The notes beneath the pieces were generated by a model. The model was not told the origin of the DNA. It did no database searches and saw only the letters and a list, made by a program, of their open reading frames with translations. Below are positions 18,484-27,439 of a stretch of DNA of 64,000 nt, piece after piece; within the stretch, counting starts at the first letter, position 1; every line of letters starts with the position of its first letter. Source of the stretch: Mariluticola halotolerans (GTDB taxonomy: Bacteria; Pseudomonadota; Alphaproteobacteria; Rhizobiales; Devosiaceae); contig NZ_CP090960.1 in NCBI RefSeq assembly GCF_021611515.1, positions 2,710,001-2,774,000 of the forward strand, in the 5' to 3' direction. The translations under genes and the position numbers were made by a program.

Positions 18484-19377
18484 ATGCCAAAATCAGGCGT
18501 CAAAGTCCGGTCTTCCAACCTGCCAGCGTTATTCATGATCACGCCAGTGCAGCTGATGGTTATCTCGATGATCTTCATCCCCGTGCTGTATGTGGGGTGG
18601 CTTAGCCTGAACGAATCCTCGTTTGGACAAGCGCCGCTGTTTGTTGGTCTGGACAATTACATCAATGTGCTCAGCGACCCTTATTTCTGGAAATCGCTAA
18701 GCAATACCGTGATTGTGGTTCTGGTTGTCGTGCATCTCGAGCTGTTGCTGGGGGTTGGGGTGGCCATGCTTTTTGCCAGTGGTGTGCCGGCCCGTCCGCT
18801 CATGCTCGCGGCGGTGCTTGCTCCCTATGCGGTGAGCGAAATCAGCGCCGTTGTGATGTGGCGGTATCTGTTTGATTATGACGTTGGTTTCGGCACGCAG
18901 TTTCTGAGCTTGCTGGGCTTGCCGCTGCTGGAATGGTCGATCAACCCCACCCATGGCCTTTTATTGATTGCGCTGCTCAGCATCTGGCTGCACCTGCCAT
19001 TTACCTTTGTCATTCTATACGCCGCGCGCCTTGCAATTCCGGGAGATCTTTATGAGGCGGCGAGTGTGGACGGGGCCACAGCCTTCCAGAAATTCCGGCG
19101 CATTACGCTGCCCCTGCTGATGCCGGCCATGCTGATTGCCATGCTGTTCCGCTACATCTTTGCCTTCCGGATTTTCTCGGAGGTCTGGCTGCTGACGGGG
19201 GGCGGGCCGGCGCGGCAGACCGAGGTTCTGGCCGTCTATCTGTATCTTGAGGCCTTCCGCTACAACGCGTTCGGCAAAGCTGCGGCCACCGGGTGGCTGC
19301 TGGTCATTGCTTCCTTGCTTCTCGCGCTTTGGTATCTGCGCCGGCTCTACAAGGAGATGTTTGCCAATTATGCCTGA
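18484..19377 (+). CDS. ABC transporter permease (sugar type, MalF-like)
   Basis: A 297-residue inner-membrane permease with about six helices. The cytoplasmic EAA loop is visible as YEAASVDGATAFQKFRRITLP, which couples to the ATPase. The longer frame from 18355 would begin across the operators and has no ribosome-binding site. GGGAG precedes ATG 18484. The gene overlaps the second permease by 8 bases. It forms the channel with the 19370 protein and is energised by the 22633 ATPase. Confidence 0.92.
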   Translation: MPKSGVKVRSSNLPALFMITPVQLMVISMIFIPVLYVGWLSLNESSFGQAPLFVGLDNYINVLSDPYFWKSLSNTVIVVLVVVHLELLLGVGVAMLFASGVPARPLMLAAVLAPYAVSEISAVVMWRYLFDYDVGFGTQFLSLLGLPLLEWSINPTHGLLLIALLSIWLHLPFTFVILYAARLAIPGDLYEAASVDGATAFQKFRRITLPLLMPAMLIAMLFRYIFAFRIFSEVWLLTGGGPARQTEVLAVYLYLEAFRYNAFGKAAATGWLLVIASLLLALWYLRRLYKEMFANYA

Positions 19378-20197
19378 TTTCCTGAGAAAAATCCTCAAGG
19401 CCATTGCCGTGTGCCTGGTGTTGTTCTGGTCGCTGGTGCCGATTGTGCTGATCGTGGTGTCGTCGTTCAAAGCGGATAAAGACATATTCTCCGCACCGCC
19501 GCAGATCCTGTTTGCGCCGACCTTTGACAATTACGTGGCTTTGTGGACCCGCTGGGGCGACTTCTTCCACGCGCTTCTTAACAGCGCCATCATTACGGTG
19601 GGCGCCACTGTTCTCGCCGTTTTGTCGAGCGCGCTGGCCGGTTACGCCTATTCGCGCTTCCGTCATCCGGCTCTTGCGGGCAGTGCCTTCTTTCTGATTT
19701 TCGTCCGGTTGATTCCGCCCATCGTCGTCACACTGCCCTTGTTTCCGGCGGTGAATGCAATGGGTCTCAATGACACGCATATTCTATTGATCGTTCTTTA
19801 TGCCACGTTCTTTGTGTCGCTCGGCACATTGGTGATGCGGACCTTCATGGACCAGATTCCCCGTGAGCTGGACGAGGCGGCTCATATTGACGGGGCGACG
19901 CGTCTGCAAATCCTGCGCAAGATTATTTTCCCGCTTGCGGCGCAGGGGATGGTTGCCGTGTCGGTGTTCGTTCTTGTGTTCTCCTGGAACGAGTTCATTT
20001 TCGCATTCATTTTCACGACTACCAATGCCAAGACCGCGCCCCTCGTCATTTCAGAAATGTACGGTGCGGTTGAGGGCGTGGAGTGGGGTGTGCTTTTTGC
20101 TGCCTCCACCGTCCAACTCCTGCCCGTGTTGCTTTTCGTCATCCTTGCGCAAAAGCACCTGGTGGCCGGCCTCACAGCCGGCGCCACAAAGGGTTAG
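19370..20197 (+). CDS. ABC transporter permease (sugar type, MalG-like)
   Basis: A 275-residue permease with six predicted helices. The EAA loop reads LDEAAHIDGATRLQILRKIIFP, and the C-terminal WNEFIFAFIFTT segment is typical of MalG-type subunits. AAGGAG upstream and the 8-base overlap with the preceding permease support ATG 19370. It pairs with the 18484 protein in the membrane. Confidence 0.92.
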   Translation: MPDFLRKILKAIAVCLVLFWSLVPIVLIVVSSFKADKDIFSAPPQILFAPTFDNYVALWTRWGDFFHALLNSAIITVGATVLAVLSSALAGYAYSRFRHPALAGSAFFLIFVRLIPPIVVTLPLFPAVNAMGLNDTHILLIVLYATFFVSLGTLVMRTFMDQIPRELDEAAHIDGATRLQILRKIIFPLAAQGMVAVSVFVLVFSWNEFIFAFIFTTTNAKTAPLVISEMYGAVEGVEWGVLFAASTVQLLPVLLFVILAQKHLVAGLTAGATKG

Positions 20198-20227
20198 TCA
20201 GATCTCATGCAAAACAGAGAGTTCCAC

Positions 20228-21118
20228 ATGCGTTCCAATTCATCCACTGCGTCTCAATCCACTATGCATCCGGACATTGCGCTTGGCCGGTTTGACCCCA
20301 TGCGGCGCATTATCGCGCTGGACGATTTCGATCGCGGCTTTTGCGGCTGGACGCAACTCGTCGGCAATTATGAAGATGATCTGGATGCGATGTTGCCCGG
20401 CTATGCGCAGCACAGCTCGCCCATGCTGTCGACATTGGGGCATTGGGACGCAGGATCCCATGGCGGCGTTGACGGTGATTACGCATTGAAGATTGCGACC
20501 CGTCCCGAGGCAGGTGCCCAGAATACAGCAATCAAGCGGCTGACGTTTCGCAAGGCAGGGCCCATTCGGCTGGAGGCCTATGTGACCTTCAAGCCCGAGG
20601 CGACGGAACTGAAACTGTCGGAAACCGATGTGCGCTCGTTTGGGTTTCTGTTCGATCTGCAAAGCGGTGATCAATCCGGGCCGGGCAGTGAACGCGTGAT
20701 GCCGCATTTGCGCTTTCTCAATGCCAGTGATGGTGAGCATGTTCAGAAATGGCAATTCAAGCGTGAAGCTGTGCCAATCGTGCCGATCGGTTCAGAGAAC
20801 AAGACCATTTCACACTACCACCTGGCGCCAGATGGCTGGGAGGACCTGCCGGGCGGGGAGCAACGCCTGTGCTATAACGAGATACCCACCAAGGTGAACT
20901 GGCATTATCTCAGATTTGATTTCGACCTCGAGGCGATGGCGTGCACCCACTTTCAGTGCAACGACCGCAGTTTTGACATGTCCGGTTTCGACTCCTTGCG
21001 CATCCCCGCGATGAAAAATCTCTGGTGCATGCTCAACGTCGCCTTTTTTGCAGAAACCGATACCGGAAAGCGGACCTTTCTCTATCTCGACTCGGTTTGT
21101 CTTTCGGGAGATTTTTGA
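20228..21118 (+). CDS. Unrecognised conserved-type protein in ABC/enolase operon
   Basis: About 296 residues, with no signal peptide and no membrane segment. The sequence alternates short beta-strand-like stretches (RLEAYVTFKPE, WHYLRFDFDLEAM, RTFLYLDSVCLSG) and has many aromatics, suggesting a beta-sandwich like lectin or glucanase folds. A conserved-looking DDFDRGFCGWTQLVGNYEDD opens the domain. It may belong to a DUF family seen beside sugar ABC transporters, but I cannot name it with confidence. ATG 20228, preceded by AGAGAG, is preferred to ATG 20207. Its TGA overlaps the next ATG (TGATG), so the two unknown proteins are probably made together. Confidence 0.75.
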   Translation: MRSNSSTASQSTMHPDIALGRFDPMRRIIALDDFDRGFCGWTQLVGNYEDDLDAMLPGYAQHSSPMLSTLGHWDAGSHGGVDGDYALKIATRPEAGAQNTAIKRLTFRKAGPIRLEAYVTFKPEATELKLSETDVRSFGFLFDLQSGDQSGPGSERVMPHLRFLNASDGEHVQKWQFKREAVPIVPIGSENKTISHYHLAPDGWEDLPGGEQRLCYNEIPTKVNWHYLRFDFDLEAMACTHFQCNDRSFDMSGFDSLRIPAMKNLWCMLNVAFFAETDTGKRTFLYLDSVCLSGDF

Positions 21119-21450
21119 TGCGTATGAGCACCAGCGCCGTGATTGCGCGGAATGTGGAGTGGTCCGACAAGGCCTGTAGCGAGCCTTACGAGGCCGGATG
21201 GGCCGATACGGCAATCTTTTTCGTACGTGCCCTGAAGCCGGGATCGGGTATGGCCGGGCGGGCTTTTCTTGAAATCTCGCCGGACGGGATGCATTGGGTG
21301 CGCGAGGGCAGCAGTTTTGACCTGCCTACGGGCAAGGACGAGGTTTCGTTTCTGCGGATAAGTCATTTTGGCACCTGGGTGCGGCTGGCGTGTGAATTCG
21401 CGCCGGAAAGTTCGTTACGGGTGCTGGTCACCCTGCATTTGAAGAGCTGA
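21118..21450 (+). CDS. Small unrecognised protein, translationally coupled to the preceding gene
   Basis: A 110-residue protein without signal peptide or membrane segment. It appears to be all beta: AIFFVRALKP, AFLEISPDGMHWV, VSFLRISHFGTWVRLACEF and LRVLVTLHLKS. The SPDGMHWV segment recalls repeats of beta-sandwich or discoidin-like domains. It starts within the stop codon of the previous gene (TGATG), and the enolase gene follows immediately. A two-subunit complex with the 20228 protein is possible. No function can be assigned. Confidence 0.72.
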   Translation: MRMSTSAVIARNVEWSDKACSEPYEAGWADTAIFFVRALKPGSGMAGRAFLEISPDGMHWVREGSSFDLPTGKDEVSFLRISHFGTWVRLACEFAPESSLRVLVTLHLKS

Positions 21451-22611
21451 ATGATGGACGCACAGATGATCTCATCCCCACCCTCGACAATCATACGCGC
21501 GATAGACGTGCATCCGTTGCGCGTTCAGCTGCCCAAGCCGCAAAAGACATCGCAGGCATTATGGGAATCCCTTGAACTCGTTGTGGTGGAAGTTCACACC
21601 GATTCTGGATTGACCGGGATCGGCGAAGGCCTGGCGCGGGCCGGGGCCGCCGGCTATGCCCGGCTTATCGAGGATGCGCTGGTGCCCCTGCTGATCGGGG
21701 AGGATGCGCGCGATTGCCGGCGGCTCTGGAAGAAAATGCGGTCGGTGGTTACCGGGCGTCCCGGCGGACAGATCATTGAGGCAATGGCGGCGCTGGATAT
21801 CGCATTCTGGGACATTGCGGGCAAAGCCGCCAACATGCCGGTTTACCGTTTGCTTGGCGGCATGGGGCGTCAGCAGGTGCGCGCCTACGCTTCGTCGATC
21901 AACTGGTATGATGATGCAACCGTCGAACAGGAGGTGGCGCGCGTCAGGGAGATGGGGTTCTCCGAGATCAAGGTGAAAGTGGGCCGCGATGTTGCCGCGG
22001 CAGCGAACCGCGCCCGGTTTGTGCGTGAACTGGCACCGGATGCGATGCTGTCTGTGGACGCCAATTGGGCGTTTGATCTCGACGAGGCCATGCAGCTGGG
22101 GCGTGTTCTGGCAGATCTGGGATATGATTTTTTCGAAGAGCCGATCGCCCCGCATGATCGCGAAGGTTACAAGCGTCTCGGGGGCAACCTGCCTATTCGC
22201 ATCGCCGCCGGCGAGAGCGATTTTGTCGCCTCTGAGGCGCTGACATCGCTCCAGGACCGTAGTGTGGGCATGATCCAGCCCGATGTCACCCGTTCGGGCG
22301 GGATCACAGAGACATGGCGGATCGCCGAACTGGCTGCCGCCCATAACGTGGCCTATGCGCCGCACGTTGGATGGTCGGGGGGCATATGCGTGGCAGCGAG
22401 CCTTCATCTTGCCGCGGCGGCGGAAAGTTTCCGCACGTTTGAATGCATGGTGTTCGACAACCCGCTGAGAACGTCGCTGTGTGTGCCGCTTGTCGGCGAT
22501 TGTACGCAGCTCAAGGACGGCCAACTGGCGGTGCCCGACGCGCCGGGTCTCGGTGTGAGCCTCGATCAGAGCGTGGTGCGGGCACATCGCATCAACCCGA
22601 CCCTTTCCTAG
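21451..22611 (+). CDS. Enolase-superfamily enzyme, mandelate racemase subgroup
   Basis: A 386-residue protein with a capping domain and a TIM barrel. The catalytic lysines are in IKVKVG (K174, K176), and metal ligands are D203 (VDANW), E229 (FFEEP) and E255 (AAGES). A D278/H305 dyad (QPDVTRSGG, APHVGWS) marks the mandelate racemase subgroup, which is rich in acid-sugar dehydratases, rather than the dipeptide epimerases. The likely reaction is dehydration or epimerisation of a sugar acid. It lies between the unknown pair and the ABC ATPase in one operon. ATG at 21454 is an alternative start. Confidence 0.87.
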   Translation: MMDAQMISSPPSTIIRAIDVHPLRVQLPKPQKTSQALWESLELVVVEVHTDSGLTGIGEGLARAGAAGYARLIEDALVPLLIGEDARDCRRLWKKMRSVVTGRPGGQIIEAMAALDIAFWDIAGKAANMPVYRLLGGMGRQQVRAYASSINWYDDATVEQEVARVREMGFSEIKVKVGRDVAAAANRARFVRELAPDAMLSVDANWAFDLDEAMQLGRVLADLGYDFFEEPIAPHDREGYKRLGGNLPIRIAAGESDFVASEALTSLQDRSVGMIQPDVTRSGGITETWRIAELAAAHNVAYAPHVGWSGGICVAASLHLAAAAESFRTFECMVFDNPLRTSLCVPLVGDCTQLKDGQLAVPDAPGLGVSLDQSVVRAHRINPTLS

Positions 22612-22632
22612 TTTTGCCGGGAGTAGCGCAGA

Positions 22633-23691
22633 ATGTCATCAGTCACCCTTCGCAACGTGTCGAAATCCTTCGGTAACGTCCAAGTCATCAACGGCATAAA
22701 TGCCGAAATAAAGGATGGTGAGTTTGTCATTCTTATCGGACCGTCAGGGTGCGGGAAGTCCACGCTCTTGCGCATGATTGCAGGGCTTGAAGATATTACC
22801 GACGGCGAAATCGCCATCAATGACACGGTCGTCAACAATTTGGCATCCAAGGACCGGGACATTGCGATGGTCTTCCAAAGCTATGCGCTTTATCCGCATC
22901 TCACGGTCCGCTCCAACATGGCGTTTTCCATGGAGTTGCGCAAAGCGCCCAAACACGAAATCGAGGAGCGCGTGAACACGGCGGCGGAAACGCTGGGTCT
23001 GTCGGCGCTGCTCGATCGCTATCCGCGGCAGCTTTCCGGGGGGCAGCGTCAGCGCGTCGCGATGGGGCGGGCTATCGTGCGTGACCCGCAGGTTTTCCTG
23101 TTTGACGAGCCTTTGTCCAACCTCGACGCCAAGCTGCGGGTGCAGATGCGTGTGGAAATCAAGGCATTGCACCAGCGGTTACGCACGACGACGGTCTATG
23201 TGACGCATGATCAGATGGAAGCCATGACCATGGCGGACAAGATCATTGTGATGAAGGATGGCGTTGTCGAGCAAATCGGCGCGCCGATTGATCTATATGA
23301 TAACCCGGCAAATGCGTTTGTGGCGCAGTTCATCGGCAGCCCTGCCATGAATATTCTGCCCGGCATTGTCGGCGAAGAGCAAACCGTGGAGCGCAATGGC
23401 TTCAAGCTGCCGCTGCCGCCCGCATTGCGGGAGCGGGCGCGCGCCGGGCAGGCTGTGCAGTATGGCATTCGTCCCGAACATCTCGCCCTTGCAGAAGAAG
23501 GCCTTCCCTTCAACGTTGATGTTGTGGAGCCCACCGGGTCCGATACCATGATCTATGGCAGGCTCGATGATCAGCCGGTTGTGGTGAACATTCGCGACCG
23601 GGTAGATGTGCGCGCCGGCGATCTCATCCATATTCGGCCCAATCTTGAAAAGGTGCTGGCTTTCGACGCAGAAACCGGCGGCCGGATTTAG
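22633..23691 (+). CDS. ABC transporter ATP-binding protein (MalK/UgpC type)
   Basis: A 352-residue ATPase. Walker A GPSGCGKS is at 36-43, followed by the signature LSGGQRQR, Walker B VFLFDEP and the H-loop VYVTHDQ. A C-terminal TOBE/OB region (about 240-350) is typical of the carbohydrate uptake class. It ends the permease-unknown-enolase operon and drives import with the two permeases. The gap to the next, convergent gene is about 90 bases with no clear terminator. Confidence 0.94.
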   Translation: MSSVTLRNVSKSFGNVQVINGINAEIKDGEFVILIGPSGCGKSTLLRMIAGLEDITDGEIAINDTVVNNLASKDRDIAMVFQSYALYPHLTVRSNMAFSMELRKAPKHEIEERVNTAAETLGLSALLDRYPRQLSGGQRQRVAMGRAIVRDPQVFLFDEPLSNLDAKLRVQMRVEIKALHQRLRTTTVYVTHDQMEAMTMADKIIVMKDGVVEQIGAPIDLYDNPANAFVAQFIGSPAMNILPGIVGEEQTVERNGFKLPLPPALRERARAGQAVQYGIRPEHLALAEEGLPFNVDVVEPTGSDTMIYGRLDDQPVVVNIRDRVDVRAGDLIHIRPNLEKVLAFDAETGGRI

Positions 23692-23783
23692 GCGTTGATC
23701 TGACCTCAGGCAATATTGCCGGCTCTAGTGTTGTGCACACTCCGGGCAGGGCGTTGACATATCCTAGTGGTGCCGCCCTGGCA

Positions 23784-24872
23784 TCAGCCATGGGGTGTCA
23801 GCGCCAGAGGGCCGGCAAGGAGGAGGGCAACGAGTTCGGCCTGACGATTGGTGTTGGTCTTTTGGAACAGGTTGCGCATGTGAAATGCTATTGTCGTCTG
23901 GGCGACGCCGAGACTTGTTCCGATGTCAGCGGGCTTTTTGCCATCCGCAAGTTCGAGGGCAATTTCTGCCTCGGTCGGGGTCAGGCCGAATAGTGATGCC
24001 AGGGTTGTTGCCGAAACGCGCGGGCGCTTGTCGGGGTCGGTCAAAAACAGGGCCGCGACCGGGCCGGAAGCCTGCATCTGGTCTGCGGCCGGAAGGGTGC
24101 ATGCCACCAGCATCAGGTCTCTTTGGCCCGGATCACGCGGCAGGGCACAGGATACCACATTGTCCTCGAGATCATGCGCGCCGGCCAGTATCCGGTCCAT
24201 AACTGCTTTGAGGCGATCACGATGCGTGGCCGCCAGCGTCCGGAGCGGTTCGCCGATCCTGCACTCCAGGGTATTGGCAGCGATATCGCGTGCGGCGCGG
24301 TTGGCAAGGCAGACATTTCCACGTCCCTCGATCAAAATGATGCCGGTTGTCACCAGATCAAGTGTCTGTTCGATCCCGTTGTTCCAATCCTGCCGTTCAT
24401 TGCTGGATTGCCCGCGCAATGCTGCGCGCACCCTGTCCAGTTCCGCATCGCGCTGGACCATGATGCGGTCGACCTGGCGCAAGCGTGCCTCGATAGTGGC
24501 CAGCATCAGATCGAAGTCGACCGGTTTGACCAGGTAATCATCCGCGCCCGAACGTTTGCCCTCAACGATTTCGCGCGGGTCGGCCAAGGCGGTGAGAAAG
24601 ATGAAGGGGATATCCGCATATTCAGGGTGCTGGTCGCGCAGTGTATGCAGGAGTTCATAGCCGTTGGCGCGGGGCATGTTGATGTCGCACATGATAAGGT
24701 CTGGCCGCATGGCGTGGATCTGGGCAAGTGCCTCGGTTCCGTTCGCTGCCTCGATAACGGCATAGCCTGCCTCATCGAGTTCCTCGGCCATATCGCGGCG
24801 CAGTTCCACCTCATCTTCCACGCACAGGATGACGGGACGTTGCCTGGCTTGCGGATTTTTGTTCGTTCTCAT
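23784..24872 (-). CDS. Response regulator, REC - PAS-like - LuxR HTH
   Basis: A 362-residue regulator. The receiver domain (14-130) has the acidic pair ED at 19-20, phospho-acceptor Asp63 (MCDINMP) and Lys116. A middle PAS-like region (about 155-275) is followed by a LuxR-type HTH near 290-350 (LTPTEAEIALELADGKKPADI and FHMRNLFQKTNTNRQAEL). Its start overlaps the kinase stop by 4 bases. It is last in a three-gene operon with the kinase and a periplasmic sulfite-oxidase-fold protein. The PAS-like insert between REC and HTH is less common and may add a second input. Confidence 0.88.
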   Translation of the reverse strand: MRTNKNPQARQRPVILCVEDEVELRRDMAEELDEAGYAVIEAANGTEALAQIHAMRPDLIMCDINMPRANGYELLHTLRDQHPEYADIPFIFLTALADPREIVEGKRSGADDYLVKPVDFDLMLATIEARLRQVDRIMVQRDAELDRVRAALRGQSSNERQDWNNGIEQTLDLVTTGIILIEGRGNVCLANRAARDIAANTLECRIGEPLRTLAATHRDRLKAVMDRILAGAHDLEDNVVSCALPRDPGQRDLMLVACTLPAADQMQASGPVAALFLTDPDKRPRVSATTLASLFGLTPTEAEIALELADGKKPADIGTSLGVAQTTIAFHMRNLFQKTNTNRQAELVALLLAGPLALTPHG

Positions 24873-26698
24873 GCCGTGACCCTGGATGGTGTGGTTGATG
24901 CGGCATCAGGATGTTGGGCAGGTGTTGGCGATACAAGGGGCAAGGACAAACTGAATATTGTCTGGTCTTGCGATGAATCCAGCAGATCGACATCGCCGCC
25001 CTGCATGCGGGCCAGCGTGCGGGCCATGTAAAGCCCGATACCCGTGCCGGGAACACCATTGGCATTCGTGCCGCGGAAGTTTCTCTCAAACACACTCGAG
25101 CGTTCGGCTGGATCTATCTCATTGCCCTTGTTGCTCACGGTGCAGCGCATGTTGGTGCCGTCGGTTGTAATGGTGAGAAGAACCGTTGTTTGCGGGGCCG
25201 AGTATTTGACCGCGTTGGACACGAGGTTGATCAGGATATGGTCGGCATGCGCGGGGTCGCAAAGAACAATCACCGGCGTGTCTGTCTCGGCGGTTACAGT
25301 GATTTTCCTGTTTGGCGAGGTCTCCAGCTGGCGCTCGCATACTGAGCGGGCGAGTTCGACGATATCGCATGGTTGTGTGCGCACATCGATCTGACCGGCA
25401 TCGAGCCGCGCTGCGTCGAGTGTGCTTTCAACCAGACCGGTTAGCCGGGTGATGGCTTGCCGGGCCCTGCCGGCGCGTTCTTCGAGTTCAGCAGGTGTAA
25501 TCGATTTTCGACGTCGCATCAGTCGTTGCAGGGCCGAGTCCACAATGGCAAGCGGGGTGCGGAACTGGTGGGAGACCATGGCGGCGAAGTTGCGATAGAG
25601 GTCGGCGGCCGCCCGTTCGCGTGCCAGGGCCTCATCGAGTTCGCGGGTGCGTGCCTTGACCAGATCTTCAAGGTGATCCCGGTGACGGGTCAATTCCACC
25701 TGCGCATCGCGGCGTTCAGTTACATCGCTTATAAAGACGATGGCCCCCACGATGTTGGCCTCCTGGCGCAAGGGGAAGCACCTTAGATAGAGGTAAAGAG
25801 GTGTATCATTGCCGGGTTGGAAAAAGGCCTGGTCGAACAGTGTGGCAGAGTGGCCTCCATGCGCTTGCGCGAGGGCGTCCTGCACAGCACTGATCTTGAA
25901 GAACCCCGAGATGTCGCCCAGTGCGGTGCCCACCGCCCGGCCTCGTGGAGCCTCAAACAACTGCTCCATGGCCAGGTTCCACACGGTGCAGCGCTGTTCA
26001 AGGTCAACGGCGAGGATGCCCTCGTCACTCGAACCAATGACGAGTTCGGAAAAGGCCTTTTCGCTTTGCAGCAGGTGCGAGCGTTTTTGTGTCTCCCGAA
26101 GCGCGAGAAGAAGGCGCAATAACAGAAAGCCGCCGATCAGGGAGATGCCGGCGAGCGAGGCAATGATATGCCACAGGTCACGGCGATGGGTGTCGAGCCG
26201 GCTGCCTAGTTCATCCCATTCCGCAACCATGGCGGCGTTGGCAGCGCGTCCAAGGATCTGGTTATGCGGCTCGAGCGCGCGATGCGCCAGAAGCGCCGCC
26301 GCCTGATCTCCGTTTGTGAGCCGGGTCAATAAAGGGGTGAGGATTTGGGGAGACCGGACCAGCTCATCGAGCTCGGCGAGAAAACCAAGCCGTTCCATTT
26401 GACGGCGTTGCGGCCCGGTATCGAGCAAGGCAATGCGGCTGAGAAAGACATTATACCGGCGCTGAACCTCTGGCTCGTCGACGGCACCCGAGGCGAATTG
26501 CATGATGGTGTCGCTCAGTCGCAGGCTGGCGGTCTGGGTCTGGGAGATTACCCAGAGCATGTTTTGTGTGGCTTCCACCCGCATGTCCCGTTCAACCCCG
26601 GACAGGCGCATCAGCGCAAAGGCGAGGAGCAATGCGAACGCGCCGACGCCGAAGACCAGCAGGACTCCGCCGATGAGGTTGCGTGCGTTGTGGATCAT
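24869..26698 (-). CDS. Membrane sensor histidine kinase with PAS domain
   Basis: 609 residues. Helices at 9-31 and 177-200 bracket a periplasmic all-alpha-looking sensor of about 145 residues. A PAS domain (about 210-330) ends ISDVTERRDAQ, and a coiled coil (330-365) leads to the H-box FAAMVSHQFRTP with His377. The ATPase domain has LINLVSNAVKYS (N-box) and GTGIGLYMAR (G2), but the usual G1 aspartate appears as Asn in SNKGNEI. ATG 26698 overlaps the upstream stop (ATGA), and the longer frame to 26731 lies inside that gene. The partner is the response regulator downstream. Confidence 0.88.
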   Translation of the reverse strand: MIHNARNLIGGVLLVFGVGAFALLLAFALMRLSGVERDMRVEATQNMLWVISQTQTASLRLSDTIMQFASGAVDEPEVQRRYNVFLSRIALLDTGPQRRQMERLGFLAELDELVRSPQILTPLLTRLTNGDQAAALLAHRALEPHNQILGRAANAAMVAEWDELGSRLDTHRRDLWHIIASLAGISLIGGFLLLRLLLALRETQKRSHLLQSEKAFSELVIGSSDEGILAVDLEQRCTVWNLAMEQLFEAPRGRAVGTALGDISGFFKISAVQDALAQAHGGHSATLFDQAFFQPGNDTPLYLYLRCFPLRQEANIVGAIVFISDVTERRDAQVELTRHRDHLEDLVKARTRELDEALARERAAADLYRNFAAMVSHQFRTPLAIVDSALQRLMRRRKSITPAELEERAGRARQAITRLTGLVESTLDAARLDAGQIDVRTQPCDIVELARSVCERQLETSPNRKITVTAETDTPVIVLCDPAHADHILINLVSNAVKYSAPQTTVLLTITTDGTNMRCTVSNKGNEIDPAERSSVFERNFRGTNANGVPGTGIGLYMARTLARMQGGDVDLLDSSQDQTIFSLSLPLVSPTPAQHPDAASTTPSRVTA

Positions 26699-27249
26699 TT
26701 TATGTCCAGCCGGTACAACTGCCATACCCAACGATAATCGTAGCGAATATCCTGCAGTTCATCGTGCTGGTCGCGTGGATAAACGATCCACAACGGCCCT
26801 TTGTCACTGGGCAGCAAATTTTGCCCGTCCATTCGATAGGCGAGTAGAATGTCGAAACGGTCGAGGTCCTCGATGGGGATATCGATCGTATAATCATTGA
26901 GGGCGGTGGCGCTAACGGTCTGGGCATCCGCACCGACGCGCGCGAGGACATCGCGCATCAACACGCCATCGAACCGGTGCACGCCGTCGGTCACAGCCGT
27001 TGATGTTTCAAGGGTCGCGGGCGGGAGGGCCTCGAGCATCTCCATGTCAAAATGCGCCGCGTCACCGACATTGGTGTGGGTAATGTTGCCATTTATTTCG
27101 AGGATGACCGGGCTAGCGGGCTGGGCGAGGGCTGGCTGGGTTGCCGGCGCATTCGTTTGGGCCTGAACGGACGGGGTGAGGATCAGGGCCGCTGTGCCGA
27201 GTATCGTGACAAGGCGCCAAAAACGTACGGACGCAAGCCGTCGCAGCAT
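26695..27249 (-). CDS. Periplasmic sulfite-oxidase-fold (molybdopterin-domain-like) protein
   Basis: 184 residues with a signal peptide (1-29, ending PSVQA). The rest resembles the oxidoreductase molybdopterin-binding (SUOX) fold: LEINGNI, FDMEMLEALPP, FDGVLMRDVLARVG, and WIVYPRDQHDELQD near the end. The mature protein has no cysteine, so the Cys ligand of true sulfite oxidases is missing and a redox molybdenum role is doubtful. It is first in the operon and overlaps the kinase by 4 bases, so a ligand-binding sensor partner for that kinase is plausible. ATG 27249 follows GGGGGGAG. Confidence 0.75.
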   Translation of the reverse strand: MLRRLASVRFWRLVTILGTAALILTPSVQAQTNAPATQPALAQPASPVILEINGNITHTNVGDAAHFDMEMLEALPPATLETSTAVTDGVHRFDGVLMRDVLARVGADAQTVSATALNDYTIDIPIEDLDRFDILLAYRMDGQNLLPSDKGPLWIVYPRDQHDELQDIRYDYRWVWQLYRLDIK

Positions 27250-27439
27250 CAAAATCTCCCCCCAAGGATGTTCACTTCTGTCCATGAATAACATGGCTGA
27301 CCGGAAGCACAAAAATCGCTTTCTATTGTTCTAGCGCGCCAAAATGGAGGTGGCCCCCTTCAAACAAACGGGGCGCTGTGGGACGTGGGCGGCTAAACTT
27401 GCCCGGCTTAGTGATATTTGCAGGATGACCGGAGGACGT

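Noticed and set aside
20207-20227. Upstream ATG of the 20228 gene
   Set aside because: It has no ribosome-binding site, whereas AGAGAG precedes ATG 20228; kept only as an alternative.
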